A DNA stretch of 64,000 nt from assembly GCA_000799755.1 (NCBI GenBank), contig JUHI01000007.1:62001-126000 (forward strand), in the 5' to 3' direction. Made by a program: the position numbers and the translations under genes. The notes below the pieces were generated by a model. The model saw only the letters and a program-made list of their open reading frames with translations. It ran no database searches and was not told the origin of the DNA. Positions 55,940 to 64,000 of this stretch are shown piece after piece (position 1 is the first letter of the stretch; every line of letters begins with the position of its first letter). Source of the stretch: Martinezella tropici. Lineage in GTDB: Bacteria > Pseudomonadota > Alphaproteobacteria > Rhizobiales > Rhizobiaceae.

Positions 55940-57115
55940 ATGAAACGCATTGTCGTGAACGAACGGCCGGATTGGAAGGCTCAGGCGGAGGCTTGTGGCT
56001 TCACCATCCATTCCATGTATGGCCAACGCTATTGGGATGAGCGGCATGCCTATGCCTTCACCTTTGAGGAAATTGAGACGAAGCTCGAGGAACCCTCGGC
56101 CAAATTGCTGGAAATGTGCTACGCGGCAGCCGAAAGGATCGCTTGCGACGACGATCTGATGCGTCGCATGGCCATTCCGCCGGCCTATCACGATGCGATA
56201 TTGCGCTCCTGGCGCAATCGGGAGCATGATCTCTACGGTCGTTTCGACCTCTCCTATGACGGAAGCGGTCCGGCAAAGCTTCTCGAATTCAATGCCGATA
56301 CCCCGACCAGCCTATTCGAAAGCGCGGTTTTCCAGTGGCAGTGGTTGGAAGACATGAAGCAACGCGGCGAACTTCCATCTTCGGCAGACCAGTTCAACTC
56401 GCTGCATGAGCGCCTGATCGATGCGATCCGCGTTCTTGCCGCACCTTCGGGCCGCATGCATTTCGCCGGCATGCTGGAATCGGAAGAGGACCTGGTAACA
56501 CTGAACTACCTTGTCGATTGCGCCGTGCAAGCCGGCTGCGAGGCAAAGCTTATCGCCATGCCGGATATCGGCATTGATGATAAGCATTGGCTCATCGATC
56601 TTGAGGATGAACGGATGGACTGCCTGTTCAAGCTCTATCCGCTCGAAGATATGGTGCGCGAGCCTTTTGGCCGCCATCTGCCGCTCACCCCGACCCGCGT
56701 TATCGAGCCGCTGTGGAAGCTGACCTTATCGAACAAGGGGCTGCTGCCGGTGCTTTGGGACATGTTCCCCGGCCATGAGAATCTGCTGCCGGCCTATTTC
56801 GAAGATGACCCGCGCATCGGCGACCTCGGCGATCGCTACGTTCGCAAGCCCCTGCTTTCCCGCGAAGGTGCGAATGTGACGCTGGTCAACCACGAAACCG
56901 GCGCCAGCCTGTACCATGTCGACGGGCCGTATGGCGAAGAAGGATATGTAAGGCAGGCGATGCACCTGCTTCCCCGCTTTGGTGAGGATTGGACTGTCAT
57001 CGGCTCCTGGATCGTTGCTGGTCAACCGGCAGGCATCGGCATTCGCGAAGACGACACCCCGATCACACAGGATACTTCGTGTTTCGTCCCTCATTATATA
57101 GAGGGCCAGATATAG
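55940..57115 (+). CDS. Glutathionylspermidine synthase-like ATP-grasp protein (YgiC-like)
   Basis: ATP-grasp family protein of 391 residues resembling the synthetase half of glutathionylspermidine synthase. Typical features are YGRFDLSYDGSGPAKLLEFNADTPTSLFES and the C-terminal NVTLVNHETGASLYHVDGPYGEEGYVRQA. There is no amidase domain. In the GSP synthase the synthetase joins spermidine to glutathione; for stand-alone YgiC no such activity is firmly shown. It forms an operon with the upstream ygiB-like lipoprotein gene, so they probably act together in the envelope or its precursors. Confidence 0.9.
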   Translation: MKRIVVNERPDWKAQAEACGFTIHSMYGQRYWDERHAYAFTFEEIETKLEEPSAKLLEMCYAAAERIACDDDLMRRMAIPPAYHDAILRSWRNREHDLYGRFDLSYDGSGPAKLLEFNADTPTSLFESAVFQWQWLEDMKQRGELPSSADQFNSLHERLIDAIRVLAAPSGRMHFAGMLESEEDLVTLNYLVDCAVQAGCEAKLIAMPDIGIDDKHWLIDLEDERMDCLFKLYPLEDMVREPFGRHLPLTPTRVIEPLWKLTLSNKGLLPVLWDMFPGHENLLPAYFEDDPRIGDLGDRYVRKPLLSREGANVTLVNHETGASLYHVDGPYGEEGYVRQAMHLLPRFGEDWTVIGSWIVAGQPAGIGIREDDTPITQDTSCFVPHYIEGQI

Positions 57116-57354
57116 AGAGAGTTAGCGGCTTGGTAACGGCTGCGCGGACCGCCCCATTGTCCGCGCAAGCCGTCATTTGAGCGCCGCATGACGATCTCGG
57201 CAGGAATCATGTCGATTCCGCCATTTATGGGGTTCCGTTTGCAAACACATTTGCCTATAAGCCGCTTCTAGCCTGAAAATATTGCCATGCGCCCCGACCG
57301 GTGATCTCCCACCCTGGCCGGCTTTTTGCGCAACAAAAAAACGGATGTGAGCCC

Positions 57355-60300
57355 ATGCCGAAGCGCCAAGATATCAAATCGATCCTCATTATCGGTGCAG
57401 GACCGATCGTTATCGGCCAGGCTTGCGAATTCGACTATTCGGGCACGCAGGCCTGCAAGGCGCTCCGGGAGGAAGGCTACCGCGTCATCCTCGTCAACTC
57501 CAACCCGGCAACGATCATGACCGACCCGGGTCTTGCGGATGCGACCTATGTCGAGCCGATCACCCCTGAGGTCGTCGCCAAGATCATCGCCAAGGAGCGC
57601 CCGGATGCGCTGCTGCCGACCATGGGCGGCCAGACGGCGCTCAACACCGCGCTGTCGCTGAAGCGCATGGGCGTGCTCGATCGTTATAATGTCGAGATGA
57701 TCGGCGCCAAGCCGGCCGCCATCGACATGGCAGAAGATCGCGCCCTCTTCCGCGAAGCCATGGCCCGCATCGGCCTGGAAACGCCGCGCTCCATGCTGGC
57801 GAACGCCACCGATATCAAGGATGCCGATCGCAAGACCCACGAGGCCGAGCGCAGCAAGCTCAAGGCGCAGCTTACCGGCGCTGAGCTCGATAAGGCGCTC
57901 GATGCCCTGGAAAACCAGTGGAACCTCGGCGAGAGCGACCGCAAGCAGCGCTATATGAGCCACGCAATGGCCGTTGCCGCGCAGGCGCTCGATCATGTCG
58001 GCCTGCCCGCGATCATCCGTCCCTCGTTCACGCTCGGCGGCACCGGCGGCGGCATCGCTTATAACCGTTCGGAATTCTTCGAGATCATCGGCGGCGGCCT
58101 CGATGCCTCCCCGACCACGGAAGTTCTGATCGAGGAATCGGTTCTCGGCTGGAAGGAATTCGAGATGGAAGTCGTCCGCGACACGGCGGACAACTGCATC
58201 ATCATCTGCTCGATCGAGAACATCGATCCGATGGGCGTCCACACCGGCGATTCGATCACCGTTGCCCCAGCGCTGACGCTGACGGACAAAGAATACCAGA
58301 TCATGCGTAACGCCTCGATCGCGGTCCTGCGCGAGATCGGCGTCGAAACCGGCGGCTCGAACGTGCAGTTTGCGGTCAATCCGAAGGACGGCCGTCTCGT
58401 CGTCATCGAGATGAACCCGCGCGTGTCGCGCTCCTCCGCTCTGGCATCGAAGGCCACCGGCTTCCCGATTGCCAAGATCGCGGCCAAGCTCGCTGTCGGC
58501 TACACGCTGGACGAACTGGAAAACGACATCACCGGCGGCGCAACCCCGGCCTCTTTCGAACCGTCCATCGACTATGTCGTCACCAAGATCCCGCGTTTCG
58601 CCTTCGAAAAATTCCCCGGCGCCTCCCCGGTTCTGACCACCGCGATGAAGTCGGTCGGCGAAGTCATGGCGATCGGCCGCACCTTTGCCGAATCGCTGCA
58701 GAAGGCCCTGCGCGGCCTTGAAACCGGCCTGACCGGCCTGGACGAGATCGAAATTCCCGGCACCGAGGAAGGCGAAGGCAGCCAGAACGCCATCCGCGCC
58801 GCCATCGGCACGCCGACACCAGATCGTCTGCGCATGGTCGCCCAGGCGCTGCGCCTTGGCCTGACGCCAGAAGAAGTGCACGAAGGCTGCAAGATCGACC
58901 CGTGGTTCCTGGAGCAGCTCAAGAATATCGTCGACATGGAAGCCCGTATCCGCGAACACGGCCTGCCGCAGGATGCCGCCAACCTGCGTATGCTGAAGGC
59001 CATGGGCTTCTCCGACGCGCGTCTCGCCACGCTGACCGGCAAGCGCCCGAAGGAAGTCGCCGAACTCCGCAACGGGCTCAATGTCCGCCCGGTCTTCAAG
59101 CGCATCGACACCTGCGCAGCCGAATTCGCCTCGCCGACCGCTTACATGTACTCGACCTACGAGACGCCCTTTGTCGGCGCCGCCCGTTCAGAAGCTGAGG
59201 TCTCCGATCGCAAGAAGGTCGTCATCCTCGGCGGCGGTCCGAACCGCATCGGCCAGGGCATCGAATTCGACTATTGCTGCTGCCACGCCGCCTTCGCGCT
59301 GAAGGATGCCGGCTATGAAGCGATCATGATCAACTGCAACCCGGAAACCGTTTCAACCGACTACGACACGTCGGATCGTCTCTATTTCGAGCCGCTAACA
59401 GCAGAAGACGTCATCGAAATCCTGCGCGCGGAGCAGGAAAAGGGCGAAGTTGTCGGCGTCATCGTTCAGTTCGGCGGCCAGACGCCGCTGAAGCTTGCCG
59501 AAGCGCTTGAGAAGAACGGCATCCCGATCCTCGGCACAGCACCGGACGCGATCGACCTTGCCGAAGACCGCGACCGCTTCCAGAAGCTCCTGATGAAGCT
59601 CGACCTCAACCAGCCGAACAACGGCATCGCCTATTCGGTCGAGCAGGCTCGCCTCGTCGCCTCCGAAATCGGCTTCCCGCTGGTGGTTCGCCCATCCTAC
59701 GTTCTCGGCGGCCGCGCCATGCAGATCCTGCATTCGGAAGGCCAGCTCCAGACCTATCTGCTCGACACCGTTCCCGAGCTGGTGCCCGAAGACATCAAGC
59801 AGCGCTATCCGAACGACAAGACCGGCCAGATCAACACGCTGCTCGGCAAAAACCCGCTACTGTTCGACAGCTACCTCGCCAATGCCATCGAAGTCGACGT
59901 CGATTGCCTGTCCGACGGCACGGACGTCTACGTCGCCGGCATCATGGAGCATATCGAAGAGGCCGGTATTCACTCCGGCGATAGCGCCTGCTCGCTTCCC
60001 CCTCGCACCCTCTCCCCCGAGATGATCGATGAGCTGGAGCGCCAGGCGAAGGCCATGGCCAAGGCTCTGAACGTCGGCGGTCTGATGAACGTCCAGTTCG
60101 CCATCAAGGACGGCACCGTCTACGTGCTCGAAGTCAATCCGCGCGCCTCGCGCACGGTGCCCTTCGTCGCCAAGACCATCGGCGCGCCGATTGCCAAGAT
60201 CGCTGCCCGCGTCATGGCCGGCGAAAAGCTGGATGCTACCTTTGCCGCCTATGGCGAAAAGCCCGATCCGCGCAAGCTGAAGCATATTGCGGTTAAGGAG

Positions 60301-60840
60301 GCCGTGTTCCCCTTCGCTCGTTTCCCGGGCGTCGACACCCTGCTTGGACCGGAAATGCGCTCGACCGGCGAAGTCATCGGCCTCGACACCGACTTCGCGC
60401 TTGCCTTCGCCAAGTCGCAGCTCGGCGCCGGCGTCGAACTGCCGCGTGACGGAACGGTCTTCGTGTCGGTTCGCGACGACGACAAGCCGCGCGTGCTGCC
60501 GGCCATCCGCATGTTGACGGAACTGGGCTTCAAGGTGCTCGCAACCGGCGGAACCCAGCGTTATCTGGCCGAAAACGGCATCGAAGCCACGAAGATCAAC
60601 AAGGTGCTCGAAGGTCGCCCTCACATCGAGGATGCCATCCGCAACCGCCAGGTCCAGCTCGTCATCAACACGACCGACAGCAACAAGGCGATCTCGGATT
60701 CGAAGTCGCTGCGTCGCGCAACGCTCATGCAGAAAGTGCCCTACTACACCACCATGGCCGGTGCCGAAGCAGCCGCCATGGCGATCAAGGCATTGAAGGC
60801 CGGAAACCTCGAAGTACAGCCGCTCCAGAGCTATTTCTGA
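57355..60840 (+). CDS. carB: Carbamoyl-phosphate synthase large subunit
   Basis: ATP-dependent synthetase of 1161 residues that makes carbamoyl phosphate from bicarbonate, ammonia (from CarA) and two ATP. Two homologous ATP-grasp halves are visible, each opening with a nucleotide-binding loop (IGAGPIVIGQACEFDYSG at 11 and GGGPNRIGQGIEFDYCC near 640). The last 150 residues are the MGS-like allosteric domain (GFKVLATGGTQRYLAENGIEA). The ATG at 57355 starts MPKRQDIKS and is 18 codons into a longer frame. The opposite-strand frame across its 5' part is a shadow. Confidence 0.98.
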   Translation: MPKRQDIKSILIIGAGPIVIGQACEFDYSGTQACKALREEGYRVILVNSNPATIMTDPGLADATYVEPITPEVVAKIIAKERPDALLPTMGGQTALNTALSLKRMGVLDRYNVEMIGAKPAAIDMAEDRALFREAMARIGLETPRSMLANATDIKDADRKTHEAERSKLKAQLTGAELDKALDALENQWNLGESDRKQRYMSHAMAVAAQALDHVGLPAIIRPSFTLGGTGGGIAYNRSEFFEIIGGGLDASPTTEVLIEESVLGWKEFEMEVVRDTADNCIIICSIENIDPMGVHTGDSITVAPALTLTDKEYQIMRNASIAVLREIGVETGGSNVQFAVNPKDGRLVVIEMNPRVSRSSALASKATGFPIAKIAAKLAVGYTLDELENDITGGATPASFEPSIDYVVTKIPRFAFEKFPGASPVLTTAMKSVGEVMAIGRTFAESLQKALRGLETGLTGLDEIEIPGTEEGEGSQNAIRAAIGTPTPDRLRMVAQALRLGLTPEEVHEGCKIDPWFLEQLKNIVDMEARIREHGLPQDAANLRMLKAMGFSDARLATLTGKRPKEVAELRNGLNVRPVFKRIDTCAAEFASPTAYMYSTYETPFVGAARSEAEVSDRKKVVILGGGPNRIGQGIEFDYCCCHAAFALKDAGYEAIMINCNPETVSTDYDTSDRLYFEPLTAEDVIEILRAEQEKGEVVGVIVQFGGQTPLKLAEALEKNGIPILGTAPDAIDLAEDRDRFQKLLMKLDLNQPNNGIAYSVEQARLVASEIGFPLVVRPSYVLGGRAMQILHSEGQLQTYLLDTVPELVPEDIKQRYPNDKTGQINTLLGKNPLLFDSYLANAIEVDVDCLSDGTDVYVAGIMEHIEEAGIHSGDSACSLPPRTLSPEMIDELERQAKAMAKALNVGGLMNVQFAIKDGTVYVLEVNPRASRTVPFVAKTIGAPIAKIAARVMAGEKLDATFAAYGEKPDPRKLKHIAVKEAVFPFARFPGVDTLLGPEMRSTGEVIGLDTDFALAFAKSQLGAGVELPRDGTVFVSVRDDDKPRVLPAIRMLTELGFKVLATGGTQRYLAENGIEATKINKVLEGRPHIEDAIRNRQVQLVINTTDSNKAISDSKSLRRATLMQKVPYYTTMAGAEAAAMAIKALKAGNLEVQPLQSYF

Positions 60841-60863
60841 GGCGTGCAAATCCGCTGCAAAGG

Positions 60864-60891
60864 GCGTGAGCTGGATAGCCGGCTCACGTTC
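60864..60891 (+). repeat. Hairpin after carB
   Basis: GTGAGC pairs with GCTCAC in the region after the carB stop. No T-tract follows, so termination is uncertain. Confidence 0.35.
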
Positions 60892-61094
60892 ATGTCAACC
60901 CCGTAAGGCGATCGAACGGGCAAGGAGCTTTAACAGGAGCTTTTCCTTAAACCTTCGAATTTTCTGGCGTTCGTCTGTCTCAATCTGCTATACGTGACAG
61001 AATAACGACTCTGGATGGTTCCGAAGTACCGCTTCGGGACCTGTTTTCTTTTGTGTCTGCAGCAGAGCAACACAGGGAGTGAAGGACGAAAAAA

Positions 61095-61571
61095 ATGGTT
61101 GATAAGGTACCGATGACACAGAACGGGTTCGTCAAGCTGCAGGAAGAACTGCGCTGGCGTCAGCAGGAAGAGCGCCCGCGGATCATCGAGGCAATTGCGG
61201 AAGCACGCGCCCATGGCGACCTCTCCGAAAATGCCGAGTACCATGCAGCCAAGGAAGCCCAGAGCCACAACGAAGGCCGCATCACCGAGCTCGAAGACCT
61301 GACGGCGCGCGCCGAAGTCATCGATCTCACCAAGATGTCCGGCTCGAAGATCAAGTTCGGCGCCAAGGTCAAGCTCGTCGACGAAGACACGGAAGAAGAG
61401 AAGATCTACCAGATCGTCGGCGATCAGGAAGCCGACGTGAAGGCAGGCCGCATCTCCATCTCCTCCCCGATCGCCCGCGCCCTGATCGGCAAGGAAGTCG
61501 GCGATTCCATCGAGGTCAATGCTCCCGGCGGCGCCAAAGGCTACGAAATTCTCTCCATCACCTGGGGCTGA
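61095..61571 (+). CDS. greA: Transcription elongation factor GreA
   Basis: Elongation factor of 158 residues that enters the RNA polymerase channel and rescues backtracked complexes by stimulating transcript cleavage. The coiled-coil tip ARAHGDLSENAEYHAAKEAQ carries the acidic residues that act on the active-site metal (Asp and Glu near 41-44). The C-terminal FKBP-like domain ends GAKGYEILSITWG. Its stop directly abuts the start of lpcC, so translation is coupled. Confidence 0.97.
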   Translation: MVDKVPMTQNGFVKLQEELRWRQQEERPRIIEAIAEARAHGDLSENAEYHAAKEAQSHNEGRITELEDLTARAEVIDLTKMSGSKIKFGAKVKLVDEDTEEEKIYQIVGDQEADVKAGRISISSPIARALIGKEVGDSIEVNAPGGAKGYEILSITWG

Positions 61572-62657
61572 TTGCCCGTGCGCGATCGCGAGTCAGCGCA
61601 TGCGAGCGATCTCCGTGAGATCGAAGTCATAGCAACAAACTTCAAACGCCGGCTTTCCGGCGTTACATCGACGATCGTGCAACTCATCCCCAAGCAGGTC
61701 GAGCTCGGCTATCATATTGCCACGCTCGGCCCCGGCTTGCCGGAAGGCCTGCCAAGGCTCGGCTGGCTGCGGCTTCCGGGCCTCTGGATGAAGCCGCGCC
61801 GCTATCGCGTGCGCATCTGGCATGCCCGCCGCAACAATGAGATGCTTGTCGGCCTGCTGTTGCGTTCCGTTCTACGCATGCGCCTGAAGCTGGTCTTCAC
61901 CTCCGCGGCGCAGCGCCGCCATACCGGCTATACACGCTGGCTCATCCGCCGCATGGATTCGGTGATCGCCACCAGCACCCGCTCCGGCAGCTTTCTCGAA
62001 GTGCCGCACACCGTCATCCAGCACGGCGTCGATCTCAACAGCTTCCATCCGCCGGAAAAGCCCGACGACCGCATGGCCGCAACCGGCCTGCCCGGCACCT
62101 ATCTGATCGGCTGCTTCGGCCGCGTCCGCCATCAGAAAGGGACGGATCTGTTCGTCAAGGCGATGATCGAACTGCTGCCACACTACCCCGACTGGACCGC
62201 CGTCGTCTGCGGCCGCGTAACGGCCGAGCATCGCGGTTTCGGCGATGAACTGGAAAAGATGGTGTCAGCGGCCGGCCTTTCCGATCGCATCCACTTCATG
62301 GGTGAAGTCGATGACATCAAGCCCTGGTATCGCCGTGCGACCCTCTATGTCGCCCCGTCTCGCAATGAAGGTTTCGGGCTGACGCCGCTCGAAGCCATGG
62401 CCTCCCGCACGGCCGTCGTCGCATCCGATGCCGGCGCTTACGCCGAAATGATCGTCCCGGGCGAAACCGGCGCCGTCGTGCCGGCCGGCGATGGCGAAGC
62501 CCTGACCAGAGCGATCGCCTTTTATCTCGCCAATCCGGAAGAAGCGCGACTTCAGGGCGAGAATGCCGTGCGCCACGTGCGCAGCGAATTCGCACTTGAA
62601 AAGGAAGCAACCGCCATCGGCGACGTCTACAAGAGGCTGCTCGTCGCCAACAGATGA
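61572..62657 (+). CDS. lpcC: LPS core mannosyltransferase, LpcC/LpsB-like (GT4)
   Basis: Family 4 glycosyltransferase of 361 residues. The N-terminus (VIATNFKRRLSGVTSTIVQLIPKQ) and the C-terminal donor site (YVAPSRNEGFGLTPLEAMASRTAVVASDAGAYAEMI) fit LpcC/LpsB, enzymes that add mannose to the Kdo residues of the LPS core. No ATG is suitably placed: TTG at 61572 directly follows the greA stop, and GTG at 61578 is an alternative. The gene directly follows greA as I recall for Sinorhizobium greA-lpsB. It would act at the cytoplasmic face of the inner membrane. Confidence 0.88.
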   Translation: MPVRDRESAHASDLREIEVIATNFKRRLSGVTSTIVQLIPKQVELGYHIATLGPGLPEGLPRLGWLRLPGLWMKPRRYRVRIWHARRNNEMLVGLLLRSVLRMRLKLVFTSAAQRRHTGYTRWLIRRMDSVIATSTRSGSFLEVPHTVIQHGVDLNSFHPPEKPDDRMAATGLPGTYLIGCFGRVRHQKGTDLFVKAMIELLPHYPDWTAVVCGRVTAEHRGFGDELEKMVSAAGLSDRIHFMGEVDDIKPWYRRATLYVAPSRNEGFGLTPLEAMASRTAVVASDAGAYAEMIVPGETGAVVPAGDGEALTRAIAFYLANPEEARLQGENAVRHVRSEFALEKEATAIGDVYKRLLVANR

Positions 62658-62666
62658 GCGGCGAGA

Positions 62667-63593
62667 TCAGCGACCGAGATCGATGCCGTTGCGCTCGATG
62701 AAATCGACCATCGAGCGGTCGTCCACCATATCTTCCTCGATGCTTTTGACGACGGCCAGCACCTTCTCCCGATATTTCGTCGCGCTGCTATCATAGGCCC
62801 ATCCCCGAGCCAGTTTTTCCATCAGCTCCTGCCGGGATTTCGTATAATAATGATTGAGTTGCAGGAAACGGCTTGAATAGAACTCGGGAGACTTCCGGGC
62901 ACGCCGTGTAAACCGTTTGCCGGCATCATTGGCCGTCAGATCCGCGTGGGCACGCGTCTTGAATTGATGCACGCTGACCTCGATAACTTCGCACGGGTCG
63001 ACGATACATTTGAAATTGCTGACATTTTCCTTTGATGTCATCGGATCGGCACCACGCATCGTATAGTTCAGCGTCAACGGTCCGTCGGGCGGCGTCTCAT
63101 GGCCGCTGGTGGCAAACATGTGCCACGGCAGCGAGACATTCGGAAAATCGCCGACGGCCTCCAACGCCTGCGCCACGGTCGTCGCCTCCTCCTTCGGAAG
63201 AAGGAATTCGTCGACGTCGATGAACGCCATCCAGCGGTAGTCGCCACCGAAATTCAGAATGGCATGCGCGAAAGTGATGACCTGACCGTTCAACAGCGCC
63301 GATGTCGACGCATCGCGCATGCGCCCGGCCCAGGGAATGATCGTCAATGTGTCTTCGTTCAGCAGGCTCCGAAGAAAGGTGCGGGTCTCGTCCGTCGAGC
63401 CATTGTCATAGACATAGAAGTGACGAATGCCGACAGCCTTATGAAAACGGACCCACTCCTCGATATAACGGGCCTCGTTCTTGACGCAGGCCGCAATCGC
63501 CACGCCATGCCGCCCTGCCCGTGGCTCCGGCGGATCGATGGATAGCTTCTTGGCGTCGGACGCCTTGGATTTCAGCCAACGCATAAGCTTCAT
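62667..63593 (-). CDS. Glycosyltransferase family 92-like
   Basis: A 308-residue enzyme of the GT92/Glyco_tranf_2_4 kind. Signatures are VAIAACVKNEARYIEEWVRFHKAVGIRHFYVYDNGSTDET at the N-terminus, the DXD-like AFIDVDEFLLPKE (near 145), and NHYYTKSRQELMEKLARGWA in the acceptor part. Such proteins are common in rhizobial surface polysaccharide loci. It is convergent with lpcC (stops 10 bp apart) and its start follows AAGG. The sugar and acceptor are unknown; a role in LPS or capsule is inferred from context. Confidence 0.87.
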   Translation of the reverse strand: MKLMRWLKSKASDAKKLSIDPPEPRAGRHGVAIAACVKNEARYIEEWVRFHKAVGIRHFYVYDNGSTDETRTFLRSLLNEDTLTIIPWAGRMRDASTSALLNGQVITFAHAILNFGGDYRWMAFIDVDEFLLPKEEATTVAQALEAVGDFPNVSLPWHMFATSGHETPPDGPLTLNYTMRGADPMTSKENVSNFKCIVDPCEVIEVSVHQFKTRAHADLTANDAGKRFTRRARKSPEFYSSRFLQLNHYYTKSRQELMEKLARGWAYDSSATKYREKVLAVVKSIEEDMVDDRSMVDFIERNGIDLGR

Positions 63594-63650
63594 TCGAGCA
63601 ACCTTACTTCAAACCCGCCGATAGCCGATCCCTGGCCATAGCGGCGCGTC

Positions 63651-64000
63651 TCACGCCTTCGAAGGGAGGGCAAACCTGTCATCATAGCCGAAATCATATT
63701 TCAGCAGCGCCGAAATGGGGGAATAGTTGACGAAGGAGACGCGACGCTCCGCGGCAATCTGCCGGGCAAGCACCAAATGTTCTATGATGCGTCCCTCCGC
63801 TCGCGCGATACCGGAGAAAGCAGTGGCACGGTGATCTTCGTAAAAGCGCGGCTCTCGCGCATTGGAGATATCGATCCCGAGAAAGCCGACCTTATCTTGC
63901 GCGCAATAGAGGGCAAACTGCAGCGCTGATACGGCGACAGATCCGCCCAGGAACACGCCCCGGTCCGGTGAAAGCGAGAAGCCCGCGGAGCCTGTCCCGT
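63651..64000 (-). CDS. C-terminal part of a DUF115-like protein (5' end outside window)
   Basis: A reading frame open to the right edge gives 116 residues, ending at 63651. The visible GFSLSPDRGVFLGGSVAVSALQFALYCAQDKVGFLGID stretch recalls the C-terminal part of DUF115/MptE-like proteins, which in LPS and flagellin loci act in sugar modification. The assignment is tentative because most of the protein is outside. It lies upstream of the GT92-like gene on the same strand and may share its transcript. Confidence 0.6.
   Translation of the reverse strand, partial: GTGSAGFSLSPDRGVFLGGSVAVSALQFALYCAQDKVGFLGIDISNAREPRFYEDHRATAFSGIARAEGRIIEHLVLARQIAAERRVSFVNYSPISALLKYDFGYDDRFALPSKA

Noticed and set aside
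57268..58959. 563-codon open frame opposite the 5' part of carB
   Set aside because: Antisense of a near-invariant enzyme; no start signal or domain.

Overview
The window is chromosomal DNA of a fast-growing member of the Rhizobiaceae, most likely the genus Rhizobium. This rests on the GC-rich coding bias, the alphaproteobacterial RpoD, DnaG, CarA/CarB and GreA, families typical of rhizobia (DUF1344, DUF1127, DUF930, COG4705), and a greA gene followed directly by an lpcC/lpsB-type LPS core mannosyltransferase, an order I recall from Sinorhizobium. I see no prophage, insertion sequence, CRISPR array, rRNA operon or conjugation genes. All assignments come from reading the sequence; no database search was run.

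Left part (1-11 kb). A NitT/TauT-type ABC pair (fused twin permease plus an ATPase that runs off the left edge), a small hypothetical gene, a SARP/BTAD-type regulator with TolB-like and TPR regions, and a four-gene operon of an RpiR regulator with a complete ferric/phosphonate-type ABC importer.

Envelope region (11-21 kb). A DUF1344 periplasmic protein, a PmrAB-like response regulator and sensor kinase, a polyprenyl-phosphate glycosyltransferase fused to a GtrA flippase domain, a second GtrA domain fused to an ArnT-type transferase, a dual-specificity phosphatase, a COG4705 membrane protein, a small periplasmic protein and an O-antigen ligase-like protein. Together these look like an inducible glycan or lipid A modification module. 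A near-palindromic 14-bp motif lies in the same orientation upstream of three of its transcription units and is a candidate binding site for the response regulator. tRNA-Ile2(CAU) follows.

Middle (21-33 kb). A run of single-gene units: SIMPL protein, two tandem paralogous small exported proteins each with a strong terminator, YjbQ, DUF1428, GNAT, LysR facing DUF1127, MFS, a B3/B4-domain protein, AraC, an EamA transporter, a TonB-like DUF930 protein, and a homologue of APH(3')-II aminoglycoside phosphotransferase.

Housekeeping core (33-47 kb). rpoD, tdh-kbl, an SDR, recQ, dnaG, a short exported protein, a winged-helix protein, a GatB/YqeY protein and carA. dnaG and rpoD, which I expect to be neighbours in relatives, are separated here by about 5.6 kb.

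Right part (47-64 kb). EVE protein, MATE and Tet-type efflux pumps, LysR facing an aldo/keto reductase, a zinc metallopeptidase, DUF2306, a membrane LytTR regulator, a YgiB/YgiC-like pair, carB, greA-lpcC, a family 92-like glycosyltransferase, and a partial gene at the right edge.
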